DNA of 64,000 bases from Halorubrum ruber (GCF_018228765.1 NZ_CP073695.1:1240001-1304000), one strand, 5' to 3'; counted from the first letter of the stretch, positions 32,016 through 42,105 are shown. The notes: generated by a model from the letters alone, not told the origin. Numbers and translations are program-made.

Positions 32016-34462
32016 TCCGATTCCTCCGTCGGTTCGAACCGCACCGCCGGCTCGCCGCCGGCGCCGAGCGGCATCGGGCGCTGGTCGTTGTCGAGCCAGC
32101 GCCGGAGCTGGTCGTCGTAGTGCTCCGAGAAGTAGTCGCCGGAGTTGCCGCCCGGCAGGACCGCGGTCGCGTCGGTCCCCGGCCGCACGACCATCCGCCA
32201 GCTCGACCCGACCGCGGACTCGACGCGGTAGTTCTTCACGGTCGCCGGCGAGCCGTCCGCCGGCAGCTCCTCGTAGTTCAGGAACGGCGCCTCGCCGCCG
32301 AGCGGGTGGTTCATCGCCCGCGTGGTGTTGTAGTCGCCGTACGTCTCCCAACCAGCCTCGGCGATCTCGTCCAGCGCGTCCTGAAGGGCCGCAACCGCGA
32401 GGGCGCCCCGGGGGCGTCCGTCGAACAGCGGGTCGTCGTCGGGGAGCCGCGCGAGCGTCCAGTCGCTCGGGTAGTACGACTCGCCGAGGTCGGCGTCGGA
32501 GAACAGGGGGCCGAAGACGCGCTCGCGAAAGTGCGGCAGGTAGCGGGCGAAGATCAGCGCGGCGCGCGAGTCGCGCCGCATCCGGTAGTCCCACTCGTCG
32601 AGGGCGTCGGCGGCGTCGACGAGCGACGCCGCGGGGTCGGGCCGGTCGCGAACGGCGGCGACCAGTTCGGGGACGAGCTCGGCGGCGCGCCCGTCGCGCA
32701 CGTCGCTCTGGAGCGCGCGGTGGAAGTCGGGGTCGGTCGGGGTTCCGCCGTGGATCCTGTCGTCGAGCCGCTCCGCGATCCGCTCGCCGCGGTACGGCGC
32801 CGCGTAGTCGACGCCGACGTAGTGGGTCGGATCGTCGATCGGGCGCTGGTTGGCCGTCGAGAGGACCTCGGGGTCGATCGCGTGCGGCTTCTCTTCGAAG
32901 GGGACGAACCCCTCCCACGAGGACTCGCCGAACGGCTCGAACCCCGACCACTCCCCCTCGCCGGCGGAGCCGTCGAAGATCCGGTCGCCGTCGACGACCT
33001 CGCCGTCGGTCCGGCGGATCGGCAGCCGCCCGGTCGCGTAGTAGAGCGTCCGGCTGTCGGCGTCCGCGTACACGAGGTTCTGCGTCGGGAGGTCGAAGTC
33101 GCGCGTCGCTTCGAGGAGGTCGTCGATCCCCTCGCTGCGCCCGTACGCCTCGATTGCGGTCGTCGTGCGCGTCGCGGTGTGTCCGGTCCACGCCACGCCG
33201 ACCGTCCGCCCCTCGCGCTCGATCAGGGGGCCGTGAACGGTGCGGCGCACGCGGAGCTCGCGGTCCTCGCCGCCCGCGACCGGAATCGTTTCGCGGCGGT
33301 CGACCTCGAACTCGCGCCACTCCCCGTCGTAGCGGTAGCGGTCGCCGGCGTCGTCGATATCGTACCGGTAGCAGTCGAGCACGTCGGCGCCGAGGTTGGT
33401 GAACGACCACGCGCCGCGGTCGTTCGCGCCCGCGATGACGAACGGGACGCCGGAGAACGTCGCGCCCCGGACCGACCGCTCGGGCGTCTCGACCGACTGC
33501 TCGTACCACAGCGGCGGCGCCTGTAAGGAGAGGTGCGGGTCGTACGCGAGTATCGGCGTTCCGCTCTCGGTGTGCTCGCCCGAGACGACCCAGCTGTTCG
33601 AGCCGACGCCCGTCGGCGACTCGAAGCCGGAGAGCCAGTCAGTGAGCGCGGGGTCGACGGGGTCGGCCGAGGCGGACCGCCGCTGGTTCACGGCGCGGGA
33701 GCTTTCGGTCGCCGTCGCCTCGGAGAGCCGCGTCTCCGTCCCGTCGAGGATCGGGTACTCGTGGTCGTACCGCGTCGGGAACAGCGTTTCCGCGCGCTCC
33801 GCGCCGAGGCGGTCGGCGACGAGCGCGCGCCGCAGCTCGCTGAAGCTCCCGGTGAGCGTCCACGAGATCTGCTTCTCCATCAGCATCGAGTCGACAGGGG
33901 TCCACGGCTCCGGCTCGTAGCCGATCAGCTCGAACTCCAGCGGGAGCGGCAGGTCCTCCATCGCCGCGTTGACGCCGTCGGCGAACGCCTCGACGAGCGG
34001 GCCGGCGCGCGTCTCGGCGACGACCTCCCAGGTGGCCTCGGCGGCGTCGGCGAACCCCATCGCGACGTTGAACTCGTCGCTGTCCAGCGTCGCCTCCCCG
34101 ACGACCTCGGAGAGTCGGCCGCGCATGGCGCGGCGCTGGAGGTCCATCGCGAACAGGCGGTCGAACGCCTGGCAGTAGCCGACCGCGAAGTACGCCGCGG
34201 GCTCCGCGTCCGCCTCGACCTGCGGGACGCCGAACTCGTCGCGGGCGACCGTGGCCGGCCCGTGCGGGCTCTCGACGGTCTCGGGGAGCGACCGGTCGGC
34301 GGCGTCCCACGCCTCGCCCGACAGCGGGCCGAACGAGTCGAGGAGGTCGGCCGCGTCGCTCGCCGCCAGCCCGGCTGTCCCAGCGGCGAGGACGCTCGCG
34401 AGGACCGCGCGGCGCGTGGTGTCGCGCGTCACCTCCGGACCGAGGCCGCGGACCCTCATCAT
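32012..34462 (-). CDS. Penicillin acylase family Ntn-hydrolase, Tat-exported
   Basis: An 816-aa precursor. The N-terminus carries T-T-R-R-A-V-L-A-S-V-L-A-A-G, a twin-arginine-type signal. The alpha chain is followed by a processing site at GVG-SNSWVVSG, where S288 would become the N-terminal nucleophile of the beta chain. Downstream are GTPILAYDPHLSLQAPPLWYEQ and TNQRPIDDPTHYVG, typical of the family. It hydrolyses amides such as beta-lactams or N-acyl homoserine lactones; the natural substrate in haloarchaea is unknown. It is coupled to a small membrane protein gene downstream. Confidence 0.9.
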   Translation of the reverse strand: MMRVRGLGPEVTRDTTRRAVLASVLAAGTAGLAASDAADLLDSFGPLSGEAWDAADRSLPETVESPHGPATVARDEFGVPQVEADAEPAAYFAVGYCQAFDRLFAMDLQRRAMRGRLSEVVGEATLDSDEFNVAMGFADAAEATWEVVAETRAGPLVEAFADGVNAAMEDLPLPLEFELIGYEPEPWTPVDSMLMEKQISWTLTGSFSELRRALVADRLGAERAETLFPTRYDHEYPILDGTETRLSEATATESSRAVNQRRSASADPVDPALTDWLSGFESPTGVGSNSWVVSGEHTESGTPILAYDPHLSLQAPPLWYEQSVETPERSVRGATFSGVPFVIAGANDRGAWSFTNLGADVLDCYRYDIDDAGDRYRYDGEWREFEVDRRETIPVAGGEDRELRVRRTVHGPLIEREGRTVGVAWTGHTATRTTTAIEAYGRSEGIDDLLEATRDFDLPTQNLVYADADSRTLYYATGRLPIRRTDGEVVDGDRIFDGSAGEGEWSGFEPFGESSWEGFVPFEEKPHAIDPEVLSTANQRPIDDPTHYVGVDYAAPYRGERIAERLDDRIHGGTPTDPDFHRALQSDVRDGRAAELVPELVAAVRDRPDPAASLVDAADALDEWDYRMRRDSRAALIFARYLPHFRERVFGPLFSDADLGESYYPSDWTLARLPDDDPLFDGRPRGALAVAALQDALDEIAEAGWETYGDYNTTRAMNHPLGGEAPFLNYEELPADGSPATVKNYRVESAVGSSWRMVVRPGTDATAVLPGGNSGDYFSEHYDDQLRRWLDNDQRPMPLGAGGEPAVRFEPTEESE

Positions 34463-34520
34463 TATTCGGGTCTGTTCGGGCGGGAAACGTACATCCGTCG
34501 GCCGACCCTACGACGCGTCG

Positions 34521-35261
34521 ATGGAGGTCGCGCTGATCACGGTCGGGGACGAACTGCTCTCGGGCGACACGGTGAACACGAACGCGAACTGGCTCGCCGC
34601 GGAGCTGAGCGAGCGCGGCGTCGCTGTGCCGCGTATCCTCTCGATCCCGGACGACAGGGCCGAGATCGCCGACCGGGTCCGGGAGTACGCCGCCGACTTC
34701 GACGCCGTGATTGTCACGGGCGGGATCGGCAGCACCCCGGACGACGTGACGATGGAGGCGGTCGCGGACGCGTTCGACCGCGAGATGGCCCCGACCGAGC
34801 TCACGCGCGAATCGGTCGAGCGCCGGCTGGCCGCGATCCGCGAGCAGGTGCCCGACCGCGAGTTCGACGTCGACGTCGCGGCGGAGGCGGCGGTCCCCGA
34901 GGGGAGCCGCCCGCTGGTGACCGAAGCGGGGCTCGCGCCGGGCTGCGTCGTCGAGAACGCGTACGTCATGCCCGGGATCCCGGACGAGCTGAAGGCGACG
35001 TTCGAGACGGTCGCCGACGAGTTCGGAGGCGACCGGCGCTCGCGGTTCCTCTACACCGTCGAGCCGGAGTCGAACATCATCGCCGCCTTAGCGGAGGCGA
35101 TGGACCGGTTCGACGTCGCCGTCGGCTGCTACCCCGACCGCGAGGCGGACCACAACCGGCTGAAGGTGACCGCGACCGACGACGACGCGCTCGACGGCGC
35201 CGCGTCGTGGCTGCTGGAGAACGTCGACGCGAGCGAGACGCCGGTGTCGCGCGACTGGTGA
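34521..35261 (+). CDS. CinA N-terminal (MoaB/MogA-fold) domain protein
   Basis: A 246-aa protein with ALITVGDELLSGDTVNTNANWLAAELSERGV and VIVTGGIGSTPDDVTMEAVADAF, the defining blocks of the CinA/molybdopterin-binding fold. YVMPGIPDELKATFE follows. It lacks the C-terminal NMN-deamidase domain of bacterial CinA, as is usual in archaea. The fold in bacteria hydrolyses ADP-ribose-type compounds; the function here is inferred. It is divergent from the penicillin acylase gene, 58 bp away. Confidence 0.85.
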   Translation: MEVALITVGDELLSGDTVNTNANWLAAELSERGVAVPRILSIPDDRAEIADRVREYAADFDAVIVTGGIGSTPDDVTMEAVADAFDREMAPTELTRESVERRLAAIREQVPDREFDVDVAAEAAVPEGSRPLVTEAGLAPGCVVENAYVMPGIPDELKATFETVADEFGGDRRSRFLYTVEPESNIIAALAEAMDRFDVAVGCYPDREADHNRLKVTATDDDALDGAASWLLENVDASETPVSRDW

Positions 35262-35377
35262 AGGCGGTCCGCCCGGCGCCGCGCGATGCCCGTCCGCTCG
35301 CCGTCGTGACCGGTTCGACGATCCAAACACACAGCCGCGGACGGGTTTTCTCCGTCCCCGAACTACGCCGGAGCACG

Positions 35378-35734
35378 ATGGCAAAAGCAGCAATCGTGAT
35401 CCTCGCCGGCAACGAGTCGCACGCCGACTACGGACGCCTCGCGAACGCCCTCGAAGCGGCGAAGGAGTTCGCGGAGACCGACGGTGACGAGCTGGAGCTG
35501 ATCTTCGACGGCGCCGGGACGCAGTGGATCCCGGAGCTCGAAGACGAGGAGAGCGACTACCACGAGCTGTACCAGGCGGTCCGCGACGACGCCGCGGTCT
35601 GTGACTTCTGTTCGAGCGCGTTCGGCGTCGCGGACGCGGTCGACGACGCCGGGCTGGCCACCCTCGCCGAGTACGACGGCCACCCGAGTATTCGGTCGCT
35701 CGTCGACGACGACTACGAAGTCATCACGTTCTGA
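35378..35734 (+). CDS. DsrE-like sulfur-relay-fold protein
   Basis: A 118-aa protein with AKAAIVILAGNESHADYGRLANALEAAKEF, LELIFDGAGTQWIPEL and AAVCDFCSSAFGVADAV, the haloarchaeal DsrE/DsrF-like fold. C-D-F-C offers two possible redox or persulfide cysteines. The ATG at 35378 follows a CGGGTTTTCTCC box. The role may be sulfur transfer; this is inference. Confidence 0.78.
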   Translation: MAKAAIVILAGNESHADYGRLANALEAAKEFAETDGDELELIFDGAGTQWIPELEDEESDYHELYQAVRDDAAVCDFCSSAFGVADAVDDAGLATLAEYDGHPSIRSLVDDDYEVITF

Positions 35735-35773
35735 CCGGTGTTTCCGGCCGCCCCACCGCACCCGACCGCGTCG

Positions 35774-36493
35774 TCAGATGAATTCCGAGGGGTTCGGGCC
35801 GTTCGTGACATGAACCTCGAACGGCTGCGTGCCGACGTCGTCCCGCTCGACGAAGTGCCAGTACGTCTCGGCCATCTCGTCGGGGTCGAGGAACGTCTCT
35901 GCCTCGCGGTCGGGCTGGCGCTCGCGGGCGTCGGGCGAATCGATCTGGCCGTCGATCACGACGTGCGCGACGTGGACGCCCTCGCCGCCGAACTCCTGGG
36001 CGATGTCCATCGCCATCCCGCGGGCGGCGAACTTCGCGGCCGTGAACCCGATCGCGCCGCCGCGGCTCCGCACCGCCGAGGTCGCGCCCGTGAAGATCAC
36101 CGTGCCGCCGCCGGTTTCGAGCATGTCGTCGACGGCCTCCTGCGAGCAGACGAACGCGCCGCGGCCGTTGACCGCCCACGTCTCCTCGAACGCCTCGACA
36201 CTCGTGTCCATGAGGCCGGTCCACGACGCGGCGCTCGCGTGGTTGACGAGCACGTCCACCGGCCCGAACGCCTCGTGGACGGTCTCGAACCCCTCCCGAA
36301 TCGCGTCGACGTCGGTGAGGTCCGTCGTGACCGCGAGCCCCTCGCCCGGGTCGGGGAGGTCGGCCGCGAGCTCCTCGATGTACTCCGTCGAGCGCGCGAA
36401 CAGGGCCACCCGACACCCCTCCGCCGCGAACTTCCGCGCGAGCGACTCCCCGAGTCCCGGACCGACGCCGGCGACGACTACCGTGCGAGTCAT
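35774..36493 (-). CDS. SDR-family protein with Phe in place of the catalytic Tyr
   Basis: A 239-aa short-chain dehydrogenase/reductase fold. GVGPGLGESLA (10-20) is the cofactor loop, VNHAS replaces the N-N-A-G motif, and the active-site region reads FTGATSAVRSRGGAIGFTAAKFA. The catalytic Ser139 and Lys154 are in place, but position 150 is Phe instead of Tyr. Classical dehydrogenase chemistry would be impaired, so it may act as a different enzyme or a binding protein. It lies about 100 bp downstream of another SDR on the same strand. Confidence 0.8.
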   Translation of the reverse strand: MTRTVVVAGVGPGLGESLARKFAAEGCRVALFARSTEYIEELAADLPDPGEGLAVTTDLTDVDAIREGFETVHEAFGPVDVLVNHASAASWTGLMDTSVEAFEETWAVNGRGAFVCSQEAVDDMLETGGGTVIFTGATSAVRSRGGAIGFTAAKFAARGMAMDIAQEFGGEGVHVAHVVIDGQIDSPDARERQPDREAETFLDPDEMAETYWHFVERDDVGTQPFEVHVTNGPNPSEFI

Positions 36494-36597
36494 GGCCGAG
36501 GTACGGTCCGTCACGTGAAAACCGTCACGCCCCGGACGGCCCCCGCCGGCCGCGTCGGGTTCCGCCCGTTTCGAAGTCGATTCGCCGGACGCGCGGT

Positions 36598-37437
36598 TCA
36601 ATCGGCCGCCTGCCCGCCGTCGACCGGGATCGTGTGGCCCGTGATGTACGAGGCGTCCGACGAGCAGAGAAACGCGACCGCGCCGGCGATCTCTTCGGGG
36701 TCCGCGATCCGACCCATCGGTACGTCCCGCATCGCGGAGGTGTCGTAGTCGGCCCGGACCGTCCGAATCGCGGTTCGGATCAGCCGCAGCGCGGTTCGGA
36801 GACGGTCGCGGAGCGACGGCGTCGAGCCGCCGGGTCTGTCACCGAGCAGCCCAGACTGGATGTTCGTCTTCGTCGGCCCGGGGGCGACCGCGTTGACCCG
36901 GATCCCGCGCTCGGCGTGTTCGAGCGCGACCGACTTCGTCAGGCCGACGACGCCGTGTTTGCTCGCCGAGTAGCTGGAGAGCCCGGGCATCCCGACCAGC
37001 CCCGCCTCCGACGCGGTGTTGACGATCGCCCCCTCGCCCTGCGATTTCATGACCGGAAGCTCGGCCTTCAGACAGGCCCAGACGCCTTTGAGGTTGACGT
37101 CGATGATCCGGTTCCAGCGCGCCTCAGATATCCCCGTCACGTCGACGAAGTCGGTCAGGATGCCGGCGTTGTTGTGCGCGAACTCCAGGCTCCCGTACGT
37201 CTCGACCGCGACGTCGACCATGTTCTCGACCGAGTCGGTGTCCGCGACGTCCACCTCGACGAAGGTCGCGTCGCCGCCGGCGTCGCGAATCCGGTCGACG
37301 GTCTCTCTCCCCTCGGCCGTCGCGATGTCCGCCGCGACGACGTTCGCGCCCTCCGCCGCGAAGCGACGCGCCGAGGCCCGACCGATCCCCGACCCCGCGC
37401 CCGTAACCAGCGCCGTCTTCCCCGCGATTCCGTTCAT
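36598..37437 (-). CDS. SDR-family oxidoreductase
   Basis: A 279-aa classical SDR with TGAGSGIG (12-19), NNAG (89-92), S143 and Y156-x-x-x-K160 in [10 protein letters not shown]. The end, [15 protein letters not shown], is typical of glucose-1-dehydrogenase/FabG-like enzymes. An insert of about 30 basic residues ([20 protein letters not shown]) follows [10 protein letters not shown], where the substrate loop lies; this could be a membrane-associating helix. Substrate unknown. Confidence 0.85.
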   Translation of the reverse strand: MNGIAGKTALVTGAGSGIGRASARRFAAEGANVVAADIATAEGRETVDRIRDAGGDATFVEVDVADTDSVENMVDVAVETYGSLEFAHNNAGILTDFVDVTGISEARWNRIIDVNLKGVWACLKAELPVMKSQGEGAIVNTASEAGLVGMPGLSSYSASKHGVVGLTKSVALEHAERGIRVNAVAPGPTKTNIQSGLLGDRPGGSTPSLRDRLRTALRLIRTAIRTVRADYDTSAMRDVPMGRIADPEEIAGAVAFLCSSDASYITGHTIPVDGGQAAD

Positions 37438-37527
37438 AGCTTCCCTCGTCGTTCGACGCCGCGGCGCAAAACTCTTCAGGTGCCCCCTCCCCGCCGGGCG
37501 ATCCGAAGAGGGCGACGAAAGGCCCCG

Positions 37528-40427
37528 CTACCCGTCCCGGTTGAGCCGTTCCCGGTGGAGTACCTCGCCCTCGGCGAAGACGACGGCGGCCAGTCCCGGC
37601 TCCGAGTCGACCGCGACGCTCGTCTCGTCGCCGGCGGTCACCTCGTCGGCGTCGGAGTCCCAGGGGCGCAATCCCTCGGTCGCGGGTTCCACGACCACGT
37701 CGAGGCGGTCGGCATCGAGCGCGTCACCGCCGACGTGAGAGAACGTCACGACGCCCCCCTCGCCGTCGTCGGCCGGTTCGTACGCGACCTCGAACGTCGC
37801 CTGCGGGGGGATAACGTGTTCCGTCACGGTTCGGGTCTCGTCGCCGGCGGTCCACTCGACGGCGACCGTCGTGCCGGCGGAGAGATCGCCGAGCGACAGC
37901 GTCTCGCCGCCGGTCAGTCGGTCCGTCTCGTCGGCGGGCTGCTCCGTCGCGGGCTCGCCGTCGATCAGCACTCGGAAGGCGTCGGCGTCGCGGCGAACCT
38001 CGCCGACGTAGCGGAGCGTGACCCCCGATCCCTCGCCGCCTCCGTCCCCGTCGTTAACGACGAATCCGCGGCGGGGCGCCGCCGAGAAGTAGCCGACGGA
38101 ACTGGTCGCCGATCCGTTCTCGAACTCGGTGTGGACGCTGACGACGACGGTGTCGTCGAGCCCGACGTCGTCGACCGTGACCGTGTCCCCCGACGTGAGC
38201 TCGTCGTGTTCGGCCGCGAACGCCGACTCCCGACCGCGCTCTCGCCCGCCCAGTTCGCCAGCGCCGTTCACCGACACGCGCAGCCGATCGGGGTCGGCGG
38301 GCTGTTCGCCGACGTACTCGACCGTCATGGCCTCGGAGTCGGCGTCGTAGGTCGCCGCGACCGCGTCGCGTGCCGTGGTCGTGCCGCCGAGGTGGTGTTC
38401 GCGGTCGCCGCCGGTCCACACGAGTCTGACCCGCGACAGCGGCGGCACCGGAGCGGCAAAGGAGTCGTCCGGACCGAACTCGTCGAGCTCGTCCCCGGGC
38501 TGGACGTCGGCCGGGCTGCGACCGACCTGGAGCTCCAACTCCGACGCGGGAAGCGTCCGGCCGCTCCGGTGCTGGACCGTGATCTCGCCGGCGTCCGGGT
38601 CGTACTCGATCGACGCGCGCGTGTTCGGAACGACCTCGTGGTCGGCGATGACGACCGGCTCGTCCGGCTCCCGCCACTCGACGGTGAGGGTCTTCCCCAG
38701 CGGAAGCTCGCCGAGAACCAGTTCCTCGCCGCCCGAGAGGGTGTCGTGCTCGTCTGCGAACTGCGCGTCGGTCGGCTCTCCGTCGAGCAGGGTCACGAAC
38801 GCGTCAGCGGGTCGCGGCTTCTCTCCGTCGTACCCGACCGTGGTCCCGCCCTCGCCGTGCGAGTGGACCCAAACGCGCGGGGGCTGGCGCGGTAATAGAT
38901 GAGCGAGTCGCCGCCCGACGGTTGCTCGACGTCGAACTCCAGCTGTACGCTGTCGCCGATCGACACGTCGTCGACGGTGACCGCGTCGCCGGGGGTGAGC
39001 GTTCCGTCGGTGAACTCCTCCCCGGCTGTTTGGACCCCTCTCTCGCCGCGGTGGACCAGCCGAAGGTCGCTCGCGTCGGCGGAGCGTTCGGCCTCGTAGG
39101 CGAGTTCCAACGTCTCGTCGCTCATGTCGTAGTCGACGGCGAACGCCTCGCGGTCGACCTGTTCGCTGGCGTACGTGTCGTAGACGTTCGCGTCCGGGTC
39201 GAACCATCGCAGCGTGACGGTTGCGATCAGTCCGGTCTCGACGGTGATCTCGTCGCCCGCGGTGAACTCCTTCCCGTCGAGGACCGTGTCGCTCACCTCC
39301 TCGCCGTCGTGCCAGACCTCCAGCTCGTCGGCCGGCACGGCCTCGCCTTCGACGTGTTCGAACGTCACGGTTCCGGCGGCCCGGTCGAACTCCGACATGA
39401 CTCGGGCGTCCGGCGACGCCTCACGGTCGAGTTCCGGCGGGGCCTCGACGACGGCGTCGACGAGCACGACGCCGTCGGAACGCGTGATGTCCATTTCGAC
39501 GGGGTCTGCGGGGTCGACCGTACGCACGAGTCGCCTGACGGTCCCGTCGTCGAGTTCGTCGGGAGCCGCGGCCGGACGGACCACGTACGCGTTCTCCGCC
39601 GTGCCGTCGATGTCTCGGAGGTCGTTCGGGTCGGTCTCGAAGCCGGCGGCGAACGCGTCCACGTCGTCGGGGACCGACAGCGGAAACGGACCGCCGGCGG
39701 CGTCCGGAACCAAAAGCACCGTTTCGAATCCACCGAGCTTGGGGAGGGCGGCCTCGCCCAGCGGCGATTCCGCGAAACGGTCGGCCTCGTCGGCGGCGGC
39801 CTGGCCGGCAACGCGAGCCGCTTCGATCCGTCGGTCCCTCACCTCGTCTTCCGACGGCGCAGAACCACTGCGAGGGCTCGGCGAGTACCCACCGCCGGTC
39901 GCGGCGGCCGCCACGCCGTCGCCGGTGACGAGCGCGGTCTCATTGTCGTCGGCGAGCCGCCAGCCCGCGGGGAGTTCGTCCGTCGTCTCGGCCTCCGCCG
40001 GGATGTCGTCGTCCGACTCTCCGTCTCCCTCGCCGACAGCGATCGTCTCGCCGCGGTCGGAGCGGTCGAAACCGCCGGCCGCCGTCTCTAACCGGACCCC
40101 GCGTTCGGAGGGAGTGACCGCGACGGTCGCAGCCAACTCCTCGGCGTCGACGTCGAGCCGCTCGGCCGTGGAACGGGCGCGGTAGCTCAGATCCGCTTCC
40201 GCGTCGGCGTCGACGCGGTCCGCAATCAGCATCGTATACGTCGCTGACAGCGCGTCCCCCGTCGGCAGCGGGAGGAACGCGTCGGCGAACGGGGCCGAAA
40301 TATCGACGTCGAGGTCTCTCGGACGGCCTGCGGCAGTCGCGTCGGTTTCGGGGGCGAGAACACCTGTCAGCGCTGCGAGCGTCAGGGCGCTTCCCCCGAG
40401 GAAGCGCCGACGGGAGGGTCGTACCAT
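37528..40427 (-). pseudogene. Large Tat-exported beta-repeat protein, split by a frameshift
   Basis: Two abutting frames form one protein of about 966 aa. The N-terminal part (ATG 40427) has a twin-arginine signal (R-R-R-F-L-G-G-S-A-L-T-L-A-A-L) and no lipobox. Several units of about 90-100 residues follow, each with an F-T-A-G-D-E-I-T-V-like beta motif (TLTPGDAVTVDD, TLSGGEELVLGE, ELTSGDTVTVDD, RLTGGETLSLGD). The frame breaks in the G-run at 38879-38883 (one base missing) and continues as PPRVWVHSHGEGG down to 37528. It is probably a surface protein with Ig-like or pilin-like beta domains. The promoter TTTTTATATACATC at about 40450 fits a leaderless start. Confidence 0.75.
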
Positions 40428-40444
40428 ACGCACCGATCTCGACG

Positions 40445-40645
40445 ATGTATATAAAAACGGTCGATAATACAAATCGTCGTTGTAGTGTCCGTGAGCGTCC
40501 CGAAACGATTGAAGCGAAAGCGCGAGAGGCGCTCAAACACGATGACCCGAGGACGGATTGTGATGTCACGGTTCGCGCTCACAACCGGGATTACGACTCG
40601 GATCGGAGCGTGAAGAATCACCTCATCAGAACTGGTGAGGGATGA
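40445..40645 (+). CDS. Short ORF, possibly a gene remnant
   Basis: A frame whose later part (RPETIEAKAREALKH, then TVRAHNRDYDSDRSVKNHL) reads like a real small protein. Its ATG lies in the TATA box of the divergent Tat-protein gene, and no better start is visible; that box could also drive this strand with a start near 40478. It could be a degraded C-terminus of a transferred gene. Weak call. Confidence 0.3.
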   Translation: MYIKTVDNTNRRCSVRERPETIEAKAREALKHDDPRTDCDVTVRAHNRDYDSDRSVKNHLIRTGEG

Positions 40646-40658
40646 CGTTATGAAATCA

Positions 40659-40688
40659 CAATTTCTGAAATTGCGATTTCCAAAATCG
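40659..40688 (+). promoter_or_regulatory. Two abutting 15-bp dyads upstream of the ATPase gene
   Basis: CAATTTCTGAAATTG (40659-40673) and CGATTTCCAAAATCG (40674-40688) are adjacent, similar inverted repeats 34 bp from the ATG at 40723. They look like a paired operator overlapping the core promoter. Confidence 0.5.
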
Positions 40689-40722
40689 GGAGTTCTATCT
40701 GCGTGGAGCGAGGAGTAACAGT

Positions 40723-42105
40723 ATGGAACGATTCGTTGATCGGGACGCCGAACTCGATCAACTCACGGCCTGTTACGACTCCGAGACGGCGGACCTCGTC
40801 GTGATCTACGGGCGTCGTCGTCTCGGGAAAAGCGAGCTCGTCCGCCAGTCGATCGCCGATCGGGACGACGCGGTGTACTACCAGGCGGTCGAGTCCACGG
40901 CGCAGAACCAGTGTGAGCAGTTCGTCGAGACCGTCACTGCGCAGTTCCCGTCGCTACGAAACGTTCGCCGTGACTGGGAGGTGCTTCTCGAAGCACTGGG
41001 GACAGAAGACGCCGTCGTCGTAATCGACGAGTTCCCGTTCCTCATCGACGAGGACGAATCACTCCCGTCGCGGATCCAACGCGTCTGGGACACGGAGCTA
41101 CAGGACACCGGAATGACGCTCGTGCTCGTCGGGTCGTCGATCAGCGTCATGGAAGACAAGGTGCTCTCCGGAAGCGCACCGTTGTACGGGCGGCGAACGG
41201 CGACGATCGACCTCGAACCGCTCTCGGTCGGGGACGCCCGCGAGTTCTTCCCGGCGTATGACCCGGAGACTGCGATCGCCGTGTGGTCGATTTACGGGGG
41301 TACGCCGTACTACCTCCAGACGATCGACCCCGACCAACCGTTAGGAACGAATGTCCAGCAGGCGATCCTGTCGGAGCGCGGGCTCCTGTACTCCGAGCCC
41401 GAGTTCCTGCTCCGGACCGAGCTCCGGCAACCGAACACGTACTTCAGCATCCTCCGAGCGCTCGCACACGGCCGTCGAACGCCGAACGAAATCGCGGGCA
41501 TGGCCGGCGTCGAGTCGGGGTCGCTCAGCACGTACCTCCAGAAGCTCCGTCGCCTCCGCCTCGTCGAACGCCACATCCCCGTGACGGCGTCGCCGACGTC
41601 GTCGAACCGCGGGCGGTATCGCATCGGTGCGCCGCTGTTCCGGTTCTGGTTCCGGTTCGTGTACGGGAACCAAGACCAGCTCCGCTTGCTCGGCGACGAC
41701 GCGTACGACGAACTCGTGGCACCGGAGCTCGCGGATTACGTGAGTCCGTTGTTCGAACGCCTCTGTCAGCGGTCGCTCCCCGCTCTCGTCGATCGACAGT
41801 TCACGGACCTCGGGCAGTGGTGGTTCAAGGAACACGAGTTAGACGTGCTCGGGCTCACTGGCGAGGGACTCGTCGCGGGCGAGTGTAAGTTCACCTCGCG
41901 CCCCGTGAGCGAAGGCGTCCTCGCGGACCTCGAACGGACGGCATCGGAAGTACGGTGGGCGGCGGAACCGGCAGACGGGACGTCGCTGTACGTCTTGTTC
42001 AGCCGCTCCGGATTCACCGACGACCTCGAACGCGCCGCCGACGCCCGCGACGACGTCCGCCTCTTCGACGTGCCGGACGTGATCGCTACTGAAGGGAACC
42101 CGTGA
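40723..42105 (+). CDS. Archaeal ATPase with DUF234 (PD-(D/E)XK-like) C-terminus
   Basis: A 460-aa STAND/MNS-type archaeal ATPase. The P-loop is GRRRLGKS (30-37) and the Walker B-like VVVIDEFPF is at about 98-106. A winged helix (PNEIAGMAGVESGSLSTYLQKLRRLRLVERH) is central. The C-terminal DUF234 domain has D374 (ELDVL) and E387-x-K389 (GECKF), a PD-(D/E)XK nuclease signature. Such proteins are common in archaeal mobile and defence regions, but their activity is poorly characterised. It stands first in a group with a Mrr-like nuclease. Confidence 0.88.
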   Translation: MERFVDRDAELDQLTACYDSETADLVVIYGRRRLGKSELVRQSIADRDDAVYYQAVESTAQNQCEQFVETVTAQFPSLRNVRRDWEVLLEALGTEDAVVVIDEFPFLIDEDESLPSRIQRVWDTELQDTGMTLVLVGSSISVMEDKVLSGSAPLYGRRTATIDLEPLSVGDAREFFPAYDPETAIAVWSIYGGTPYYLQTIDPDQPLGTNVQQAILSERGLLYSEPEFLLRTELRQPNTYFSILRALAHGRRTPNEIAGMAGVESGSLSTYLQKLRRLRLVERHIPVTASPTSSNRGRYRIGAPLFRFWFRFVYGNQDQLRLLGDDAYDELVAPELADYVSPLFERLCQRSLPALVDRQFTDLGQWWFKEHELDVLGLTGEGLVAGECKFTSRPVSEGVLADLERTASEVRWAAEPADGTSLYVLFSRSGFTDDLERAADARDDVRLFDVPDVIATEGNP

